NCBI GenBank assembly: GCA_902589455.1
Contig: CACISX010000005.1
Location: 1-64,000, forward strand
Length of the DNA stretch: 64,000 nucleotides
Source: an uncultured Pelagibacteraceae bacterium
Lineage (GTDB): Bacteria > Pseudomonadota > Alphaproteobacteria > Pelagibacterales > Pelagibacteraceae
Reading direction: 5' to 3'
This document shows positions 18,101-25,740 of the stretch, in pieces. A model generated the notes under the pieces. It was given only the letters and a program-made list of their open reading frames with translations. It was not told the DNA's origin and ran no database searches. A program made the position numbers and the translations under genes. Each line of letters starts with the position of its first letter. Position 1 is the first letter of the stretch.

Positions 18101-18175
18101 GGCTGAGTAGCTCAGGAGTAGAGCAGAGCCCTGAAAAGGCTTGTGTCGGAGGTGCGAATCCTTCCTCAGCCACCA
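18101..18175 (+). tRNA. tRNA-Phe(GAA)
   Basis: Seventy-five bases with encoded CCA. Acceptor GGCTGAG/CTCAGCC, D stem GCTC/GAGC, anticodon stem GAGCC/GGCTT enclosing CTGAAAA (anticodon GAA), T stem GGAGG/CCTTC. The D loop is only seven bases (AGGAGTA) and the T loop is TGCGAAT, with G at position 55 where nearly all elongator tRNAs have T (pseudouridine). Amino-acid identity is clear from the anticodon and fold; the elbow is unusual. Confidence 0.94.
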
Positions 18176-18223
18176 CCACAAAGTTTCATCTTGAAATAAT
18201 CGTAAAAGAAATTAACTTTAAGA

Positions 18224-18229
18224 TATAAT
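18224..18229 (+). promoter_or_regulatory. candidate -10 element upstream of the cold-shock gene
   Basis: A perfect TATAAT 27 bases before the cspA-type ATG, with no good -35 box at the usual distance (nearest TTGAAA at 18191 is too far). An AGGA at 18239-18242, about 14 bases before the start, may act as a weak ribosome-binding site. A promoter is expected here after the infA/tRNA-Phe unit. Confidence 0.4.
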
Positions 18230-18255
18230 AAATAACAAAAGGACTAAGAAATAAG

Positions 18256-18468
18256 ATGAGTACACTACAAGGAAAAATTAAATGGTATAACGGTAAAAAG
18301 GGATATGGCTTCATTGAAAGAGATGATAAAGAAAAAGATGCTTTTGTTCACGCTTCAGCGGTAAAAGCTGCTGGTATGAGATATCTCAATGAAGGCGATA
18401 AACTTGAATTCACATTAGAAGATGGTCCCAAAGGTCCTTCTGCAGTTAATTTAAAAAAAATAGACTAA
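18256..18468 (+). CDS. cold-shock domain protein
   Basis: A 70-residue CspA-family protein: GKIKWYNGKKGYGFIERDD contains RNP1 (KGYGFI) and DAFVHAS contains RNP2, followed by the GDKLEFTLEDGPKGPSAVNL strands. It binds single-stranded RNA/DNA and acts as an RNA chaperone. It is monocistronic with its own intrinsic terminator at 18483-18525. Several csp paralogues are usual, so no specific letter is assigned. Confidence 0.95.
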   Translation: MSTLQGKIKWYNGKKGYGFIERDDKEKDAFVHASAVKAAGMRYLNEGDKLEFTLEDGPKGPSAVNLKKID

Positions 18469-18482
18469 TTTAGAAAATATTT

Positions 18483-18525
18483 AAAAGGGCGTTTTATCTA
18501 TCAAATAGATAAACGTCCTTTTTCT
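18483..18525 (+). terminator. intrinsic terminator after the cold-shock gene, possibly bidirectional
   Basis: A long hairpin, AAAAGGGCGTTTTATCTAT pairing across a CAA loop with ATAGATAAACGTCCTTTTT, followed by T-rich sequence. The A-tract on the left arm means it could also stop transcripts arriving from the right on the minus strand. It is the clearest rho-independent terminator in the window. Confidence 0.85.
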
Positions 18526-18699
18526 ATTTAGACCTTGAATATTAATTTTTTTTCTCTAAAAGACTGCTCATGAATATAAATATTACATACAGAAAGACTT
18601 TTAGAAGTACTCACAGAAACTGTTTCCATAGCCAGTAGGCTATTTATTTATATTATAATTTTAAATCCACATAAAATAAGATAAAAACAAAGAGGATAA
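18526..18699. other. structured intergenic region, possible small RNA or tiny ORF
   Basis: 174 bases between the cspA terminator and tRNA-His without a recognised gene. Inverted repeats: CTAAAAG 18556-18562 with CTTTTAG 18598-18604; GAAAC/GTTTC around 18616-18626; and the hairpin ATAGCC-AGTA-GGCTAT at 18628-18643 followed by a T-rich stretch. A TATAAT at 18654-18659 could be the -10 box for tRNA-His-hisS. A 33-codon frame lies on the minus strand (18528-18629, starting METVSVSTSKSLSV) and ends just before the bidirectional terminator; a 22-codon frame lies on the plus strand (18570-18638). Neither is convincing. No known RNA family is recognised. Confidence 0.35.
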
Positions 18700-18774
18700 G
18701 CCCGGGTGGTGTAATGGTTAGCACGGAAGTTTGTGGAACTTTAAGTTTGAGTTCGACTCTCAGCCCGGGTACCA
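18700..18774 (+). tRNA. tRNA-His(GTG), lacking encoded G-1
   Basis: Seventy-five bases with encoded CCA. Acceptor GCCCGGG pairs with CCCGGGT (first pair G-U), D stem GTGT/GCAC, anticodon stem GAAGT/ACTTT enclosing TTGTGGA (anticodon GTG), T stem TTGAG/CTCAG with a normal TTCGACT loop. The base before G1 is A, and the discriminator is A73, so the universal G-1:C73 identity pair is absent. This loss is known for part of the Alphaproteobacteria. hisS starts 4 bases after the CCA. Confidence 0.95.
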
Positions 18775-18778
18775 AAAA

Positions 18779-20173
18779 ATGAATAAAGAAAAAAAATTAA
18801 TTCCTGGATTACCTTCAGGATTTGAAGATCGTTGGGATAAGAAACTTTTTCTCAAAAAAAAGCTTTTAAAAGCTATTGAGAATAATTTTATTAAATTTGG
18901 AGCAGAAGCTCTGGAAACCCCTTCGTTTGAGATAAGTGAAAATATAGGATCTTTTTTGGCAGAAGATGATGCTAATCCTATGTCTGATGTATTCTCATTT
19001 CAGGATGGAGAAAAAAGCATTACTCTTAGGTATGATCTTTCAAGCCCACTAGCTAGATTTGTTGCGCAAAATAATCAAGAGCTTCCATCAATATTTAAAA
19101 GGTATGCCATTCAAAATGTCTTTAGAAATGAAAAGGCTGGTAACGGAAGGTACAGGGAATTTATGCAAGCAGATTTTGATATTATTGGAAATGTTAATCC
19201 TGCCCAGGCAAATGCTGAGCTTTGTAATTTAATATCAAGTACTTTATTAGATTGTGGTCTAAAAAAAGATCAATTTACAATCAACATCAGTAATAGAAAA
19301 ATAGTTCAAGGATTAATTGATGATTTAAAAATATCAGAATATAAGCAGGTAAAAGTAATTAGGGCAATTGATAAATTAGATAAACCAGGTTTTGGTTTAA
19401 AAGGTGTTGAAGATCTTCTTAAAAAAGAAAGAAAAGATATAAGTGGCGCAATCACTAAGGGTGCAGATTTAAATGATGAACAAGCGTCCGAAATACTTAA
19501 TTTTCTAAAAATTAAAGATTTGAAAGAATTAAAAGAAACATTAAAAAATCCATTGTCTCAAGAAGGTATAAAGGAATTAGAACAAGTATTTGAAGTATTG
19601 GGTTACAGTTCAAATTTAAATCAGGTCAAAACAAATTTTACAATTGTTAGGGGATTAGCTTATTATTCAGATTTCATTGTTGAAACAAACCTAAATTTTA
19701 AAGTTACAAATAACAAAAGTAAGGAGGTTGATATAGGCAGTATTTGTTCTGGAGGAGCCTATGCAAAATTAATCTCGAGATTTAAAGGTGTGGATATTCC
19801 AGGCACCGGAATTAGTTTTGGAGTTGATCGATTGTTATTTGCTTTGATCCAATTAGATCAAATAAAAATAGATAGTCAAAAACCAGTTTTAGTTTGTGTA
19901 ATGGATGAAAAATATCTTAAAAATTACTATGAAATTTTAGATCTATTAAGAAATAATAATATAAATGCTGAAATTTTTTTAGATACAAAGAAAAATTTAG
20001 GCAAGCAACTAACTTTAGCAAATAAACGTGAGTTAGATGTTGCAATTATATGTGGTGAAAATGAATTTAATGAAAATACAGTCACTTTAAAAAACCTCAA
20101 AGGTGTTAAGGGTGAAAACAATAAAACATTTCCAAAAGAAAATTTAATCAATGAAGTCAAAAAACTTATCTGA
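18779..20173 (+). CDS. hisS: histidyl-tRNA synthetase
   Basis: Class II synthetase charging tRNA-His. The ATG at 18779, just after tRNA-His, gives 464 residues starting MNKEKKLIPGLPSGFEDRW. An upstream in-frame ATG at 18731 lies inside the tRNA and is rejected. Motif 2 is FKRYAIQNVFRNEKAGNGR followed by YREFMQADFDIIG; the histidine loop is RGLAYYSDF, where most bacterial HisRS have RGLDYY; motif 3 is GTGISFGVDRLL. The PSGFEDRW N-terminus resembles the divergent HisRS of Alphaproteobacteria whose tRNA-His lacks G-1. It overlaps hisZ by 23 bases. Confidence 0.95.
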   Translation: MNKEKKLIPGLPSGFEDRWDKKLFLKKKLLKAIENNFIKFGAEALETPSFEISENIGSFLAEDDANPMSDVFSFQDGEKSITLRYDLSSPLARFVAQNNQELPSIFKRYAIQNVFRNEKAGNGRYREFMQADFDIIGNVNPAQANAELCNLISSTLLDCGLKKDQFTINISNRKIVQGLIDDLKISEYKQVKVIRAIDKLDKPGFGLKGVEDLLKKERKDISGAITKGADLNDEQASEILNFLKIKDLKELKETLKNPLSQEGIKELEQVFEVLGYSSNLNQVKTNFTIVRGLAYYSDFIVETNLNFKVTNNKSKEVDIGSICSGGAYAKLISRFKGVDIPGTGISFGVDRLLFALIQLDQIKIDSQKPVLVCVMDEKYLKNYYEILDLLRNNNINAEIFLDTKKNLGKQLTLANKRELDVAIICGENEFNENTVTLKNLKGVKGENNKTFPKENLINEVKKLI

Positions 20174-21203
20174 GAGTATCCTTAGATCGGTAAAATCTAA
20201 GGGTTTTAAATATATTGATTTACCCTCAGTAATTGAGGCTAATCATATCGTTCAAAGGTCAGGAGAAAATTTTAGAAAGTTTATCTTCTCTTTTACAGAT
20301 CAAAATGGAAGCGAGTTGTGCCTAAGACCAGATTTAACGATTGTATCTTGTTTAAGATATTTAGAAAATAATTTAAAGGGTAAGGAAAAAATTTTTTACA
20401 GTGGTCAAGCTTATCGAAAATCACAAAACAAAAAAGACTCAATCATTAGAAATCAAATCGGATTTGAAATTTTAGGATCTAAGGATGAGAAAAATGATGA
20501 TAAAGAAATTATAAATACATCTCTTAAATCACTTAAAAATATCAAATATTCTTCAGGAACACTCACTATTGGAAATGTTGAAATATTTAATTTGTTAATT
20601 TCAAAATTAGATATTCCAAAGAGATGGAAGCTAAGATTGTCCAGGCACTTCTGGAGAGAAGAATATTTTAATGATTTATTAAAAAGATTAGAAACTAATT
20701 CAGATGTTGATCCAACAATTGTAGAAATAGATAAAAAGCGTTATCTGAAAATGCTTAAAGAAGATTTATCAAATGTTGTGGCAGGAAGAACAATTAATGA
20801 AATATTAAAAAGATTTGATCAGAAAATAAAAGATCCCAGAAGAGCTAGTAAAGGAAAAAATGTTTCAAAAATTATAAAAGATTTTTTGAAAATTAAATGT
20901 CCAATTAATAAAGCAGCCATAGAGTTAAATAAATTTTTTAAAAAAAACAAAATAAATTTAGCTGTAGATCAAAAATATTTTCCAATTTCTAATAACAAGG
21001 TTTCAAAATTAAATGTAGTATTTTCGGCATCTTTTGGAAGGCAATTAGAATATTACACCGGAATGGTTTTTAAAATTGATATTAAATCTAAAAACTCATT
21101 AAAAAATATTATTAATGGTGGTCGTTATGATGGTCTAATTTCAGACTTGGGATCAAAAAAACAAACTCCAGCAGTCGGTGCTGCTTTAAATTTAAATTAC
21201 TAA
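20151..21203 (+). CDS. hisZ: ATP phosphoribosyltransferase regulatory subunit
   Basis: A 350-residue HisRS-like protein without charging activity that forms an octamer with short-form HisG and is needed for its activity and histidine feedback. Synthetase-derived motifs are visible: DQNGSELCLRPDLTIVSCLR, IFYSGQAYRKSQ, LEYYTGMVFKI, and GGRYDGLISDLG near the end. Its start lies inside hisS (23-base overlap) and its stop overlaps hisG by one base, so synthetase, regulator and catalytic subunit are expressed together. Confidence 0.9.
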   Translation: MKSKNLSESILRSVKSKGFKYIDLPSVIEANHIVQRSGENFRKFIFSFTDQNGSELCLRPDLTIVSCLRYLENNLKGKEKIFYSGQAYRKSQNKKDSIIRNQIGFEILGSKDEKNDDKEIINTSLKSLKNIKYSSGTLTIGNVEIFNLLISKLDIPKRWKLRLSRHFWREEYFNDLLKRLETNSDVDPTIVEIDKKRYLKMLKEDLSNVVAGRTINEILKRFDQKIKDPRRASKGKNVSKIIKDFLKIKCPINKAAIELNKFFKKNKINLAVDQKYFPISNNKVSKLNVVFSASFGRQLEYYTGMVFKIDIKSKNSLKNIINGGRYDGLISDLGSKKQTPAVGAALNLNY

Positions 21204-21895
21204 TGATAAATAATATTCTAAATATTGGAATTCCAAGCAAAGGCAGACTTAGAAAAGATGTTTTAAATATATTTAAAAAAAATAAATTAAATCTCATTTC
21301 CGAAAGAGGAGAGAGAGACTTATTAGGATCAATTAAACAATATAAAAATATTAAGATTTTATATCTTCATGCAAGAGAGATTATCGAAAGACTAGGAGAT
21401 GGATCTTTGGATATAGGTTTTTCTGGTTTTGATTTATTAAAAGAAAGCGAAATTAACACTCAAAAGAAAATTAATGTTATTAAAAAATATGATTTTGGTA
21501 AGGCTACATTAGTAGTTGCAATTCCAGATCCATGGATAGATGTACAAACTGTTGCAGATTTAGAAGAAATTGCATTCGAATTTAAGGATAAGAAAAAGAA
21601 AAGATTAAGAGTAGCAACAAAATATCCAAACTTAACAAGGGAATTTTTGTTTTCTAAGGGTGTTACTCAATTCAATTTAATTGATAGTTTGGGTGCAACT
21701 GAAGCTTACCCTTTCACGGGCTCATCAGAAATAATTACAGATATCACTTCTACCGGAGAAACGTTAAAAGCAAACAATCTACGTATTTTAAAGGATGGAG
21801 AGATACTCAGATCAAAGGCTTGTATGATGATTTCTAAGTCATCAAATAAAAAAATAGGCCTTAAAAAAATGGTAAAATTACTTTCTAAAAAGTAA
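21203..21895 (+). CDS. hisG: ATP phosphoribosyltransferase, short form
   Basis: Catalytic subunit for the first step of histidine synthesis, joining ATP and PRPP. At 230 residues it is the short form lacking the C-terminal regulatory domain, consistent with the adjacent hisZ. Visible motifs: NIGIPSKGRLRKD, GSLDIGFSGFDLL, IRVATKYPNLTREF-like segment RLRVATKYPNLTREF, and the PRPP loop EIITDITSTGETL. Confidence 0.95.
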   Translation: MINNILNIGIPSKGRLRKDVLNIFKKNKLNLISERGERDLLGSIKQYKNIKILYLHAREIIERLGDGSLDIGFSGFDLLKESEINTQKKINVIKKYDFGKATLVVAIPDPWIDVQTVADLEEIAFEFKDKKKKRLRVATKYPNLTREFLFSKGVTQFNLIDSLGATEAYPFTGSSEIITDITSTGETLKANNLRILKDGEILRSKACMMISKSSNKKIGLKKMVKLLSKK

Positions 21896-22009
21896 GTCTT
21901 TCCAATAAATTAGTATAATTTTGATAATACCAAGGTTTCTACCTATTGCGTATAAAGTTACAATACCTGCAATAAAAAAGAATATTTTAATTATAAAAGC
22001 TAATTCCAT
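21878..22009 (-). CDS. possible 43-residue single-pass membrane protein
   Basis: Reverse-strand frame from ATG at 22009 to TAA at 21878-21880. It encodes 43 residues with one hydrophobic segment (about residues 3-21, LAFIIKIFFFIAGIVTLY) and a basic end. It starts 4 bases after the rmuC stop in the same direction and overlaps the 3' end of convergent hisG by 18 bases. Position and hydrophobicity suggest a real small gene co-transcribed with rmuC, but AT-rich DNA yields such frames by chance. No family recognised. Confidence 0.4.
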   Translation of the reverse strand: MELAFIIKIFFFIAGIVTLYAIGRNLGIIKIILIYWKDLLFRK

Positions 22010-22013
22010 TTAA

Positions 22014-23183
22014 TCAGTTTAACTTATCTTTGTCTTCCTCTGGATCTGTAACCTCAGTAATATTTGCTTGTTCAGGTGGTATTTCAGGAATTTGTTTTCC
22101 AGGTATTACGCCATGTTCATCTTCAAGTTTTTTTATTTGCTTCTCTAATCCTTGTGAGCCCCAAGATTTTGTAACTAAGCTTTGTAGTTGATTTGCATGA
22201 GTTTTATATGATTGAAGCGCTCCTTTAATTGCAGTTTTAACATCTGAGTATTTATCAAATATCTTACTAGCAGAGGTTATGATCTTACTAATATTTTCAA
22301 TTTGCTTCTTTTCACTTTTGATTTGCTCAAAAACCTTAATCATATTCAACAGCTCAGTGGGAGATGATAAAATAAAATTTGCTTTAAGAGCCTCTGTTTG
22401 AAGAGTTTTATCAGCATCAAGTGTTACAGAATATAAGCTTGATGCTGGGAAAAAAACAATAACAGACTGTAATGATTTTATTCCATATAGTTTGTTATAA
22501 TTTTTCTTAGCTAAACCTTTTGGTCCAAATAAGTGATTTCTAACTGATGCTATATGATCTTTGAGATATTGTTTTTTTCGATTTTCATCTTTCTCATTAA
22601 TGTATTTTGTCCAATGAGTTAAAGACATTTTTGCATCAATGATATAATTTCTCTCTGGAAATTTTACAAGCATATCAGGAATTACATCTTTCTCTTCGTT
22701 ACCATCAATGTCATAAGTTGTTTGTTTTTTTTGTGGAAAAAAATCTCTATCCTTTACAAGATTTGCACTTTCTAAAAGATTTTCTAAAATTTCTTGATTA
22801 AATTTTCCTTGATATGTGATGTTAGTTGTAAGTTTTTCCCACCAATTTGTATGCCGTGCTATTGCTTCATCATGTTTGTTAATTGCTTTTTCAGAAATTG
22901 ACTTGTATTCACCTACTCCTTCAACGATACCATCAACTTTCTTATAAAGATTTGTTACCTCTACTTTTTTATCGTCAAGTTGTTTTGTTAAGTCTTTTTT
23001 TGCATCCTCTGCAGCTTTTATCTCTGCCTCCCTTGTAGCTAAATCTATTTGAGATTTTTTTAATTCTTCTTCTTTTAATTTCAGTTCATCAATTGATGCT
23101 TGATTGTTTTTTGGTTTTAGTAAAAAAAACCAAATAATACCAAATGCTACAAATCCTACTATTACTCCTAAAATTGTTTCCAT
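22014..23183 (-). CDS. rmuC: DNA recombination protein RmuC family
   Basis: A 389-residue protein with an N-terminal membrane anchor (about residues 4-21, GVIVGFVAFGIIWFFLL), a charged coiled coil (about 30-105) and the RmuC domain (about 125-330) containing VIPDMLVKFPERNYIIDAKM, a PD-(D/E)XK-like nuclease core, and KNYNKLYGIKSLQSVIVFFP. RmuC proteins limit inversions at short inverted repeats and may act as nucleases. A Pro/Glu-rich tail ends the protein. It is divergent from the two exonuclease genes that follow. Confidence 0.9.
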   Translation of the reverse strand: METILGVIVGFVAFGIIWFFLLKPKNNQASIDELKLKEEELKKSQIDLATREAEIKAAEDAKKDLTKQLDDKKVEVTNLYKKVDGIVEGVGEYKSISEKAINKHDEAIARHTNWWEKLTTNITYQGKFNQEILENLLESANLVKDRDFFPQKKQTTYDIDGNEEKDVIPDMLVKFPERNYIIDAKMSLTHWTKYINEKDENRKKQYLKDHIASVRNHLFGPKGLAKKNYNKLYGIKSLQSVIVFFPASSLYSVTLDADKTLQTEALKANFILSSPTELLNMIKVFEQIKSEKKQIENISKIITSASKIFDKYSDVKTAIKGALQSYKTHANQLQSLVTKSWGSQGLEKQIKKLEDEHGVIPGKQIPEIPPEQANITEVTDPEEDKDKLN

Positions 23184-23258
23184 AATTTAATTTAACTTTT
23201 TATCATATCTAGTAGATAATTATTAAACTTAATAGTACAAGGTATCACTCGAATCATC

Positions 23259-23945
23259 ATGAAATGGAATAGAAAATATGATTATCCTACATCCTCAAGA
23301 GCAACTGTAGATGGAATTAGAAGATATCTTTTAGGGGAGAAAAAATTACCAAGTGTTACCTCAATACTTGATGTAACAAAATCAGAGGAAGATAAGGCTG
23401 CTCTCGCTAATTGGCGTGAAAGAACAGGTCAAAAAGAAGCTGAAGCGATAACAAAAGCAGCAAGTAGCAGGGGATCTCAAATGCACAACTATTTAGAGTC
23501 TTATTTACTTGGAAGAGAAAATTTAAGTTTTTTTGAAGATAATGAACAATATAAATTAATGGCTAAAGAAATTATAGAAAAAGGTTTGAAAAATAGATTG
23601 GATGAAATTTGGGGTGTTGAATGCACTCTATATTACCCAGAGAAGTATGCAGGTACTGCCGATTGTGTTGGAGTGTATGAAGGAAAAGAAACGATAATTG
23701 ATTTTAAACAAAGTAATAAACCCAAAAAAGCTGAGTATATAGACTCATGGCTTCTTCAAACTAGCGCATATTCGTTAGCACATAATATTGTGTATAACTC
23801 CAATATCACTTCTTGTGTAATTTTGGTTTGCACAGTAGATAAATTATTCCAAGAGTTTAAAATTCAAGGACACGAATTAGTTGTTTATCAAAATTTGTTT
23901 TTGGGAAGATTAAAAAAATTTAATGAGCTATCGAATTTAACTTAG
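23259..23945 (+). CDS. RecB-type PD-(D/E)XK exonuclease, MGME1-like
   Basis: A 228-residue protein that I read as a stand-alone RecB-family nuclease. Motifs in order: RGSQMHNYLE with His76, Glu121 in WGVECTLYYP, GTADCVG with Asp135, IIDFKQSNK with Asp148 and Lys150, and LLQTSAYSLA with Gln167/Tyr171. This His-Asp-DxK-QxxxY set is shared by RecB/AddB nucleases, phage exonucleases and mitochondrial MGME1. There is no helicase part. It is followed after 6 bases by an ExoI-like exonuclease, so both may process DNA ends in replication or repair. The exact substrate (single-stranded flaps?) is inference. Confidence 0.82.
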   Translation: MKWNRKYDYPTSSRATVDGIRRYLLGEKKLPSVTSILDVTKSEEDKAALANWRERTGQKEAEAITKAASSRGSQMHNYLESYLLGRENLSFFEDNEQYKLMAKEIIEKGLKNRLDEIWGVECTLYYPEKYAGTADCVGVYEGKETIIDFKQSNKPKKAEYIDSWLLQTSAYSLAHNIVYNSNITSCVILVCTVDKLFQEFKIQGHELVVYQNLFLGRLKKFNELSNLT

Positions 23946-23951
23946 GAATTT

Positions 23952-25388
23952 ATGGATAAAATAGTAATTTACGATACAGAAACAACCAATAGCACAATTT
24001 GGGGTTCAATAATTGAAGTAGGTGCTGTAGTTGTTGATAAAAACTTAAAAGAAATTGGTAAGCTTAATATTCGTGGCAGAATGCCTGAAGGCGAGGTCCC
24101 AAGCGCAAAAGCCTTATTAGTTAATTCAACAAGTATTGATTTACTTACCAAAGGCAATTACTCGCATTATGATTTTTTAGGAGCTGTAGAAAACTTTTTC
24201 TCAAAAGCTGCACCGGCATTGTTTATGGGTTGGAGTAACTTAAATTTTGACAGGAGGATGTTTCATTTTAATTTTTTTAAAGGAAACAGATACCCATACA
24301 TTACACACTCATCACCTAATAAAGAACATGATGGTTTGCATGTTGCAAGAGTAGCTCAAACTTTAAATCCCAAAACATTAAAGACTGAATTAACAGATGC
24401 AGGTAATGAAAGTTTGGCTTTAGAAGGTTTAGCTAGACAACAAGGATTTGATACATCTCAACAACACACAGCTTATCATGATGCGTTCACAAGCTTAAAA
24501 ATTCTTCGAATTATAAAAGATAAACATAAAGACAATTGGGAAAATTTTTTAAGCACATCCACAAAAAATAGCGTTGAGACTATTTTAAAAAGTGAAGGGA
24601 TTTATTCAATATTTGAAAACGTTAAAGGAAAAAATATGATGTACCTTGTCTCTACATTGCATCCAGATCATTGTTTCCATCCATCATATGCATCATGGGG
24701 ATATTTATTTGATTTGAGAAGAGATCCTGAACCATTATTAAATTTATCAGTAAATGATCTTAAAGTTTATTTAAAAAAGTTTAGTCCAAAAGCACTTAGA
24801 GTAATTAAAACAAATAAAGCCCCTGTAGTTTTAGATAAAAAATTTGCATTAAAAGAAAAGGCATATGCAGACTTAGATTTAGAAACTATTCAAAAAAGAT
24901 CAAAAATGGTAAGAAAGAGTGAAAATTTTTGTAAAAATATTCAAATTATTAATAGGGAAGCAGCTGAAGAAAAGGCTCAAACTCAAACGCAAGAAGATTT
25001 ATTACCAGAAGAAACTTTATATGAAAAATTTATTCCAAATAAAGACACGCAATTGTTTAAAACTTGGCATAGTTCTTCTTGGGAAGATAAATTAAGAATG
25101 TTAGATAAATTTCAAGATAAAAGATGTAGTTGGTTTGGCCAAAAAATTATATATCAAGAAGCACCACATATTTTGCCACCAGATTTATATAAAAATATAA
25201 AAAGTGAAATCGCTAGACGAATTTTAAGTAAAAATAGAGAAAAATGGCAAACTATAGGAATGGCTTATCAAGAAATTGATACCTTAAGAGACCAGGCATC
25301 TAATCGAGATGATGAAGAAGAACTTAAAAAATTAGATGAAATTAATGAATTTATTATGTCTATAGAAAAAAAATATGAAATTGCCTAG
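23952..25388 (+). CDS. exonuclease I-like DEDDh 3'-5' exonuclease
   Basis: A 478-residue protein with an N-terminal DnaQ-type domain. ExoI is IYDTETTNS (Asp8, Glu10), ExoII is GWSNLNFDRRMF (Asp100), and ExoIII is QHTAYHDAF (His172, Asp177). The long C-terminal half (from about 190) has SH3-like and helical parts reminiscent of E. coli SbcB, which degrades single-stranded DNA 3'-5'. The ExoI assignment is likely but the C-terminal half is divergent. It forms a two-gene unit with the RecB-type nuclease upstream. Confidence 0.82.
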   Translation: MDKIVIYDTETTNSTIWGSIIEVGAVVVDKNLKEIGKLNIRGRMPEGEVPSAKALLVNSTSIDLLTKGNYSHYDFLGAVENFFSKAAPALFMGWSNLNFDRRMFHFNFFKGNRYPYITHSSPNKEHDGLHVARVAQTLNPKTLKTELTDAGNESLALEGLARQQGFDTSQQHTAYHDAFTSLKILRIIKDKHKDNWENFLSTSTKNSVETILKSEGIYSIFENVKGKNMMYLVSTLHPDHCFHPSYASWGYLFDLRRDPEPLLNLSVNDLKVYLKKFSPKALRVIKTNKAPVVLDKKFALKEKAYADLDLETIQKRSKMVRKSENFCKNIQIINREAAEEKAQTQTQEDLLPEETLYEKFIPNKDTQLFKTWHSSSWEDKLRMLDKFQDKRCSWFGQKIIYQEAPHILPPDLYKNIKSEIARRILSKNREKWQTIGMAYQEIDTLRDQASNRDDEEELKKLDEINEFIMSIEKKYEIA

Positions 25389-25422
25389 TTGACTTTAAGA
25401 TTGCAATTTATAGAAGGTATAT

Positions 25423-25740
25423 ATGCTTACAAATTTTAAAGACGAAGATTTTGATACTAAAATTAAAAATGAAGATGTTTCGGTCATTCAGTTTTCAGCT
25501 GAGTGGTGTGGTCCATGTAAGGCACTAAAACCAGTAATGGATAAATTATCTGATGAATACAAAGATAAGGCTGGTTTTTATTATGCTGATGTTGAAGATG
25601 GTGGTATAAATACTGGAAGTGCAGCAGGGATCAGGGGTGTTCCAACAGTTATTATCTATAAAAAAGGTGTTGAAGTAGATAGAAAAGTTGGTGGAGTTCC
25701 CGAAAGTCACATGAAGGAATTTTTAGATAAAAATATCTAA
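25423..25740 (+). CDS. trxA: thioredoxin
   Basis: A 105-residue single-domain thioredoxin. Active site AEWCGPCKALKPVMD (Cys29, Cys32), the conserved Asp before the active-site strand, and the cis-proline loop GVPTVIIYKKG are present. No signal peptide, so it is cytoplasmic. The stop codon overlaps that of convergent folC. Because paralogues are common, the symbol is likely but not certain. Confidence 0.92.
   Translation: MLTNFKDEDFDTKIKNEDVSVIQFSAEWCGPCKALKPVMDKLSDEYKDKAGFYYADVEDGGINTGSAAGIRGVPTVIIYKKGVEVDRKVGGVPESHMKEFLDKNI

Noticed and set aside
18570-18638. 22-codon frame as a histidine attenuator leader peptide upstream of hisS
   Set aside because: It has only two His codons, not a run, and there is no convincing alternative terminator/antiterminator pair.
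18731-18778. Upstream in-frame ATG for hisS adding 16 residues
   Set aside because: It lies inside the tRNA-His gene and adds sequence unlike HisRS; the ATG at 18779 fits the family and the tRNA boundary.
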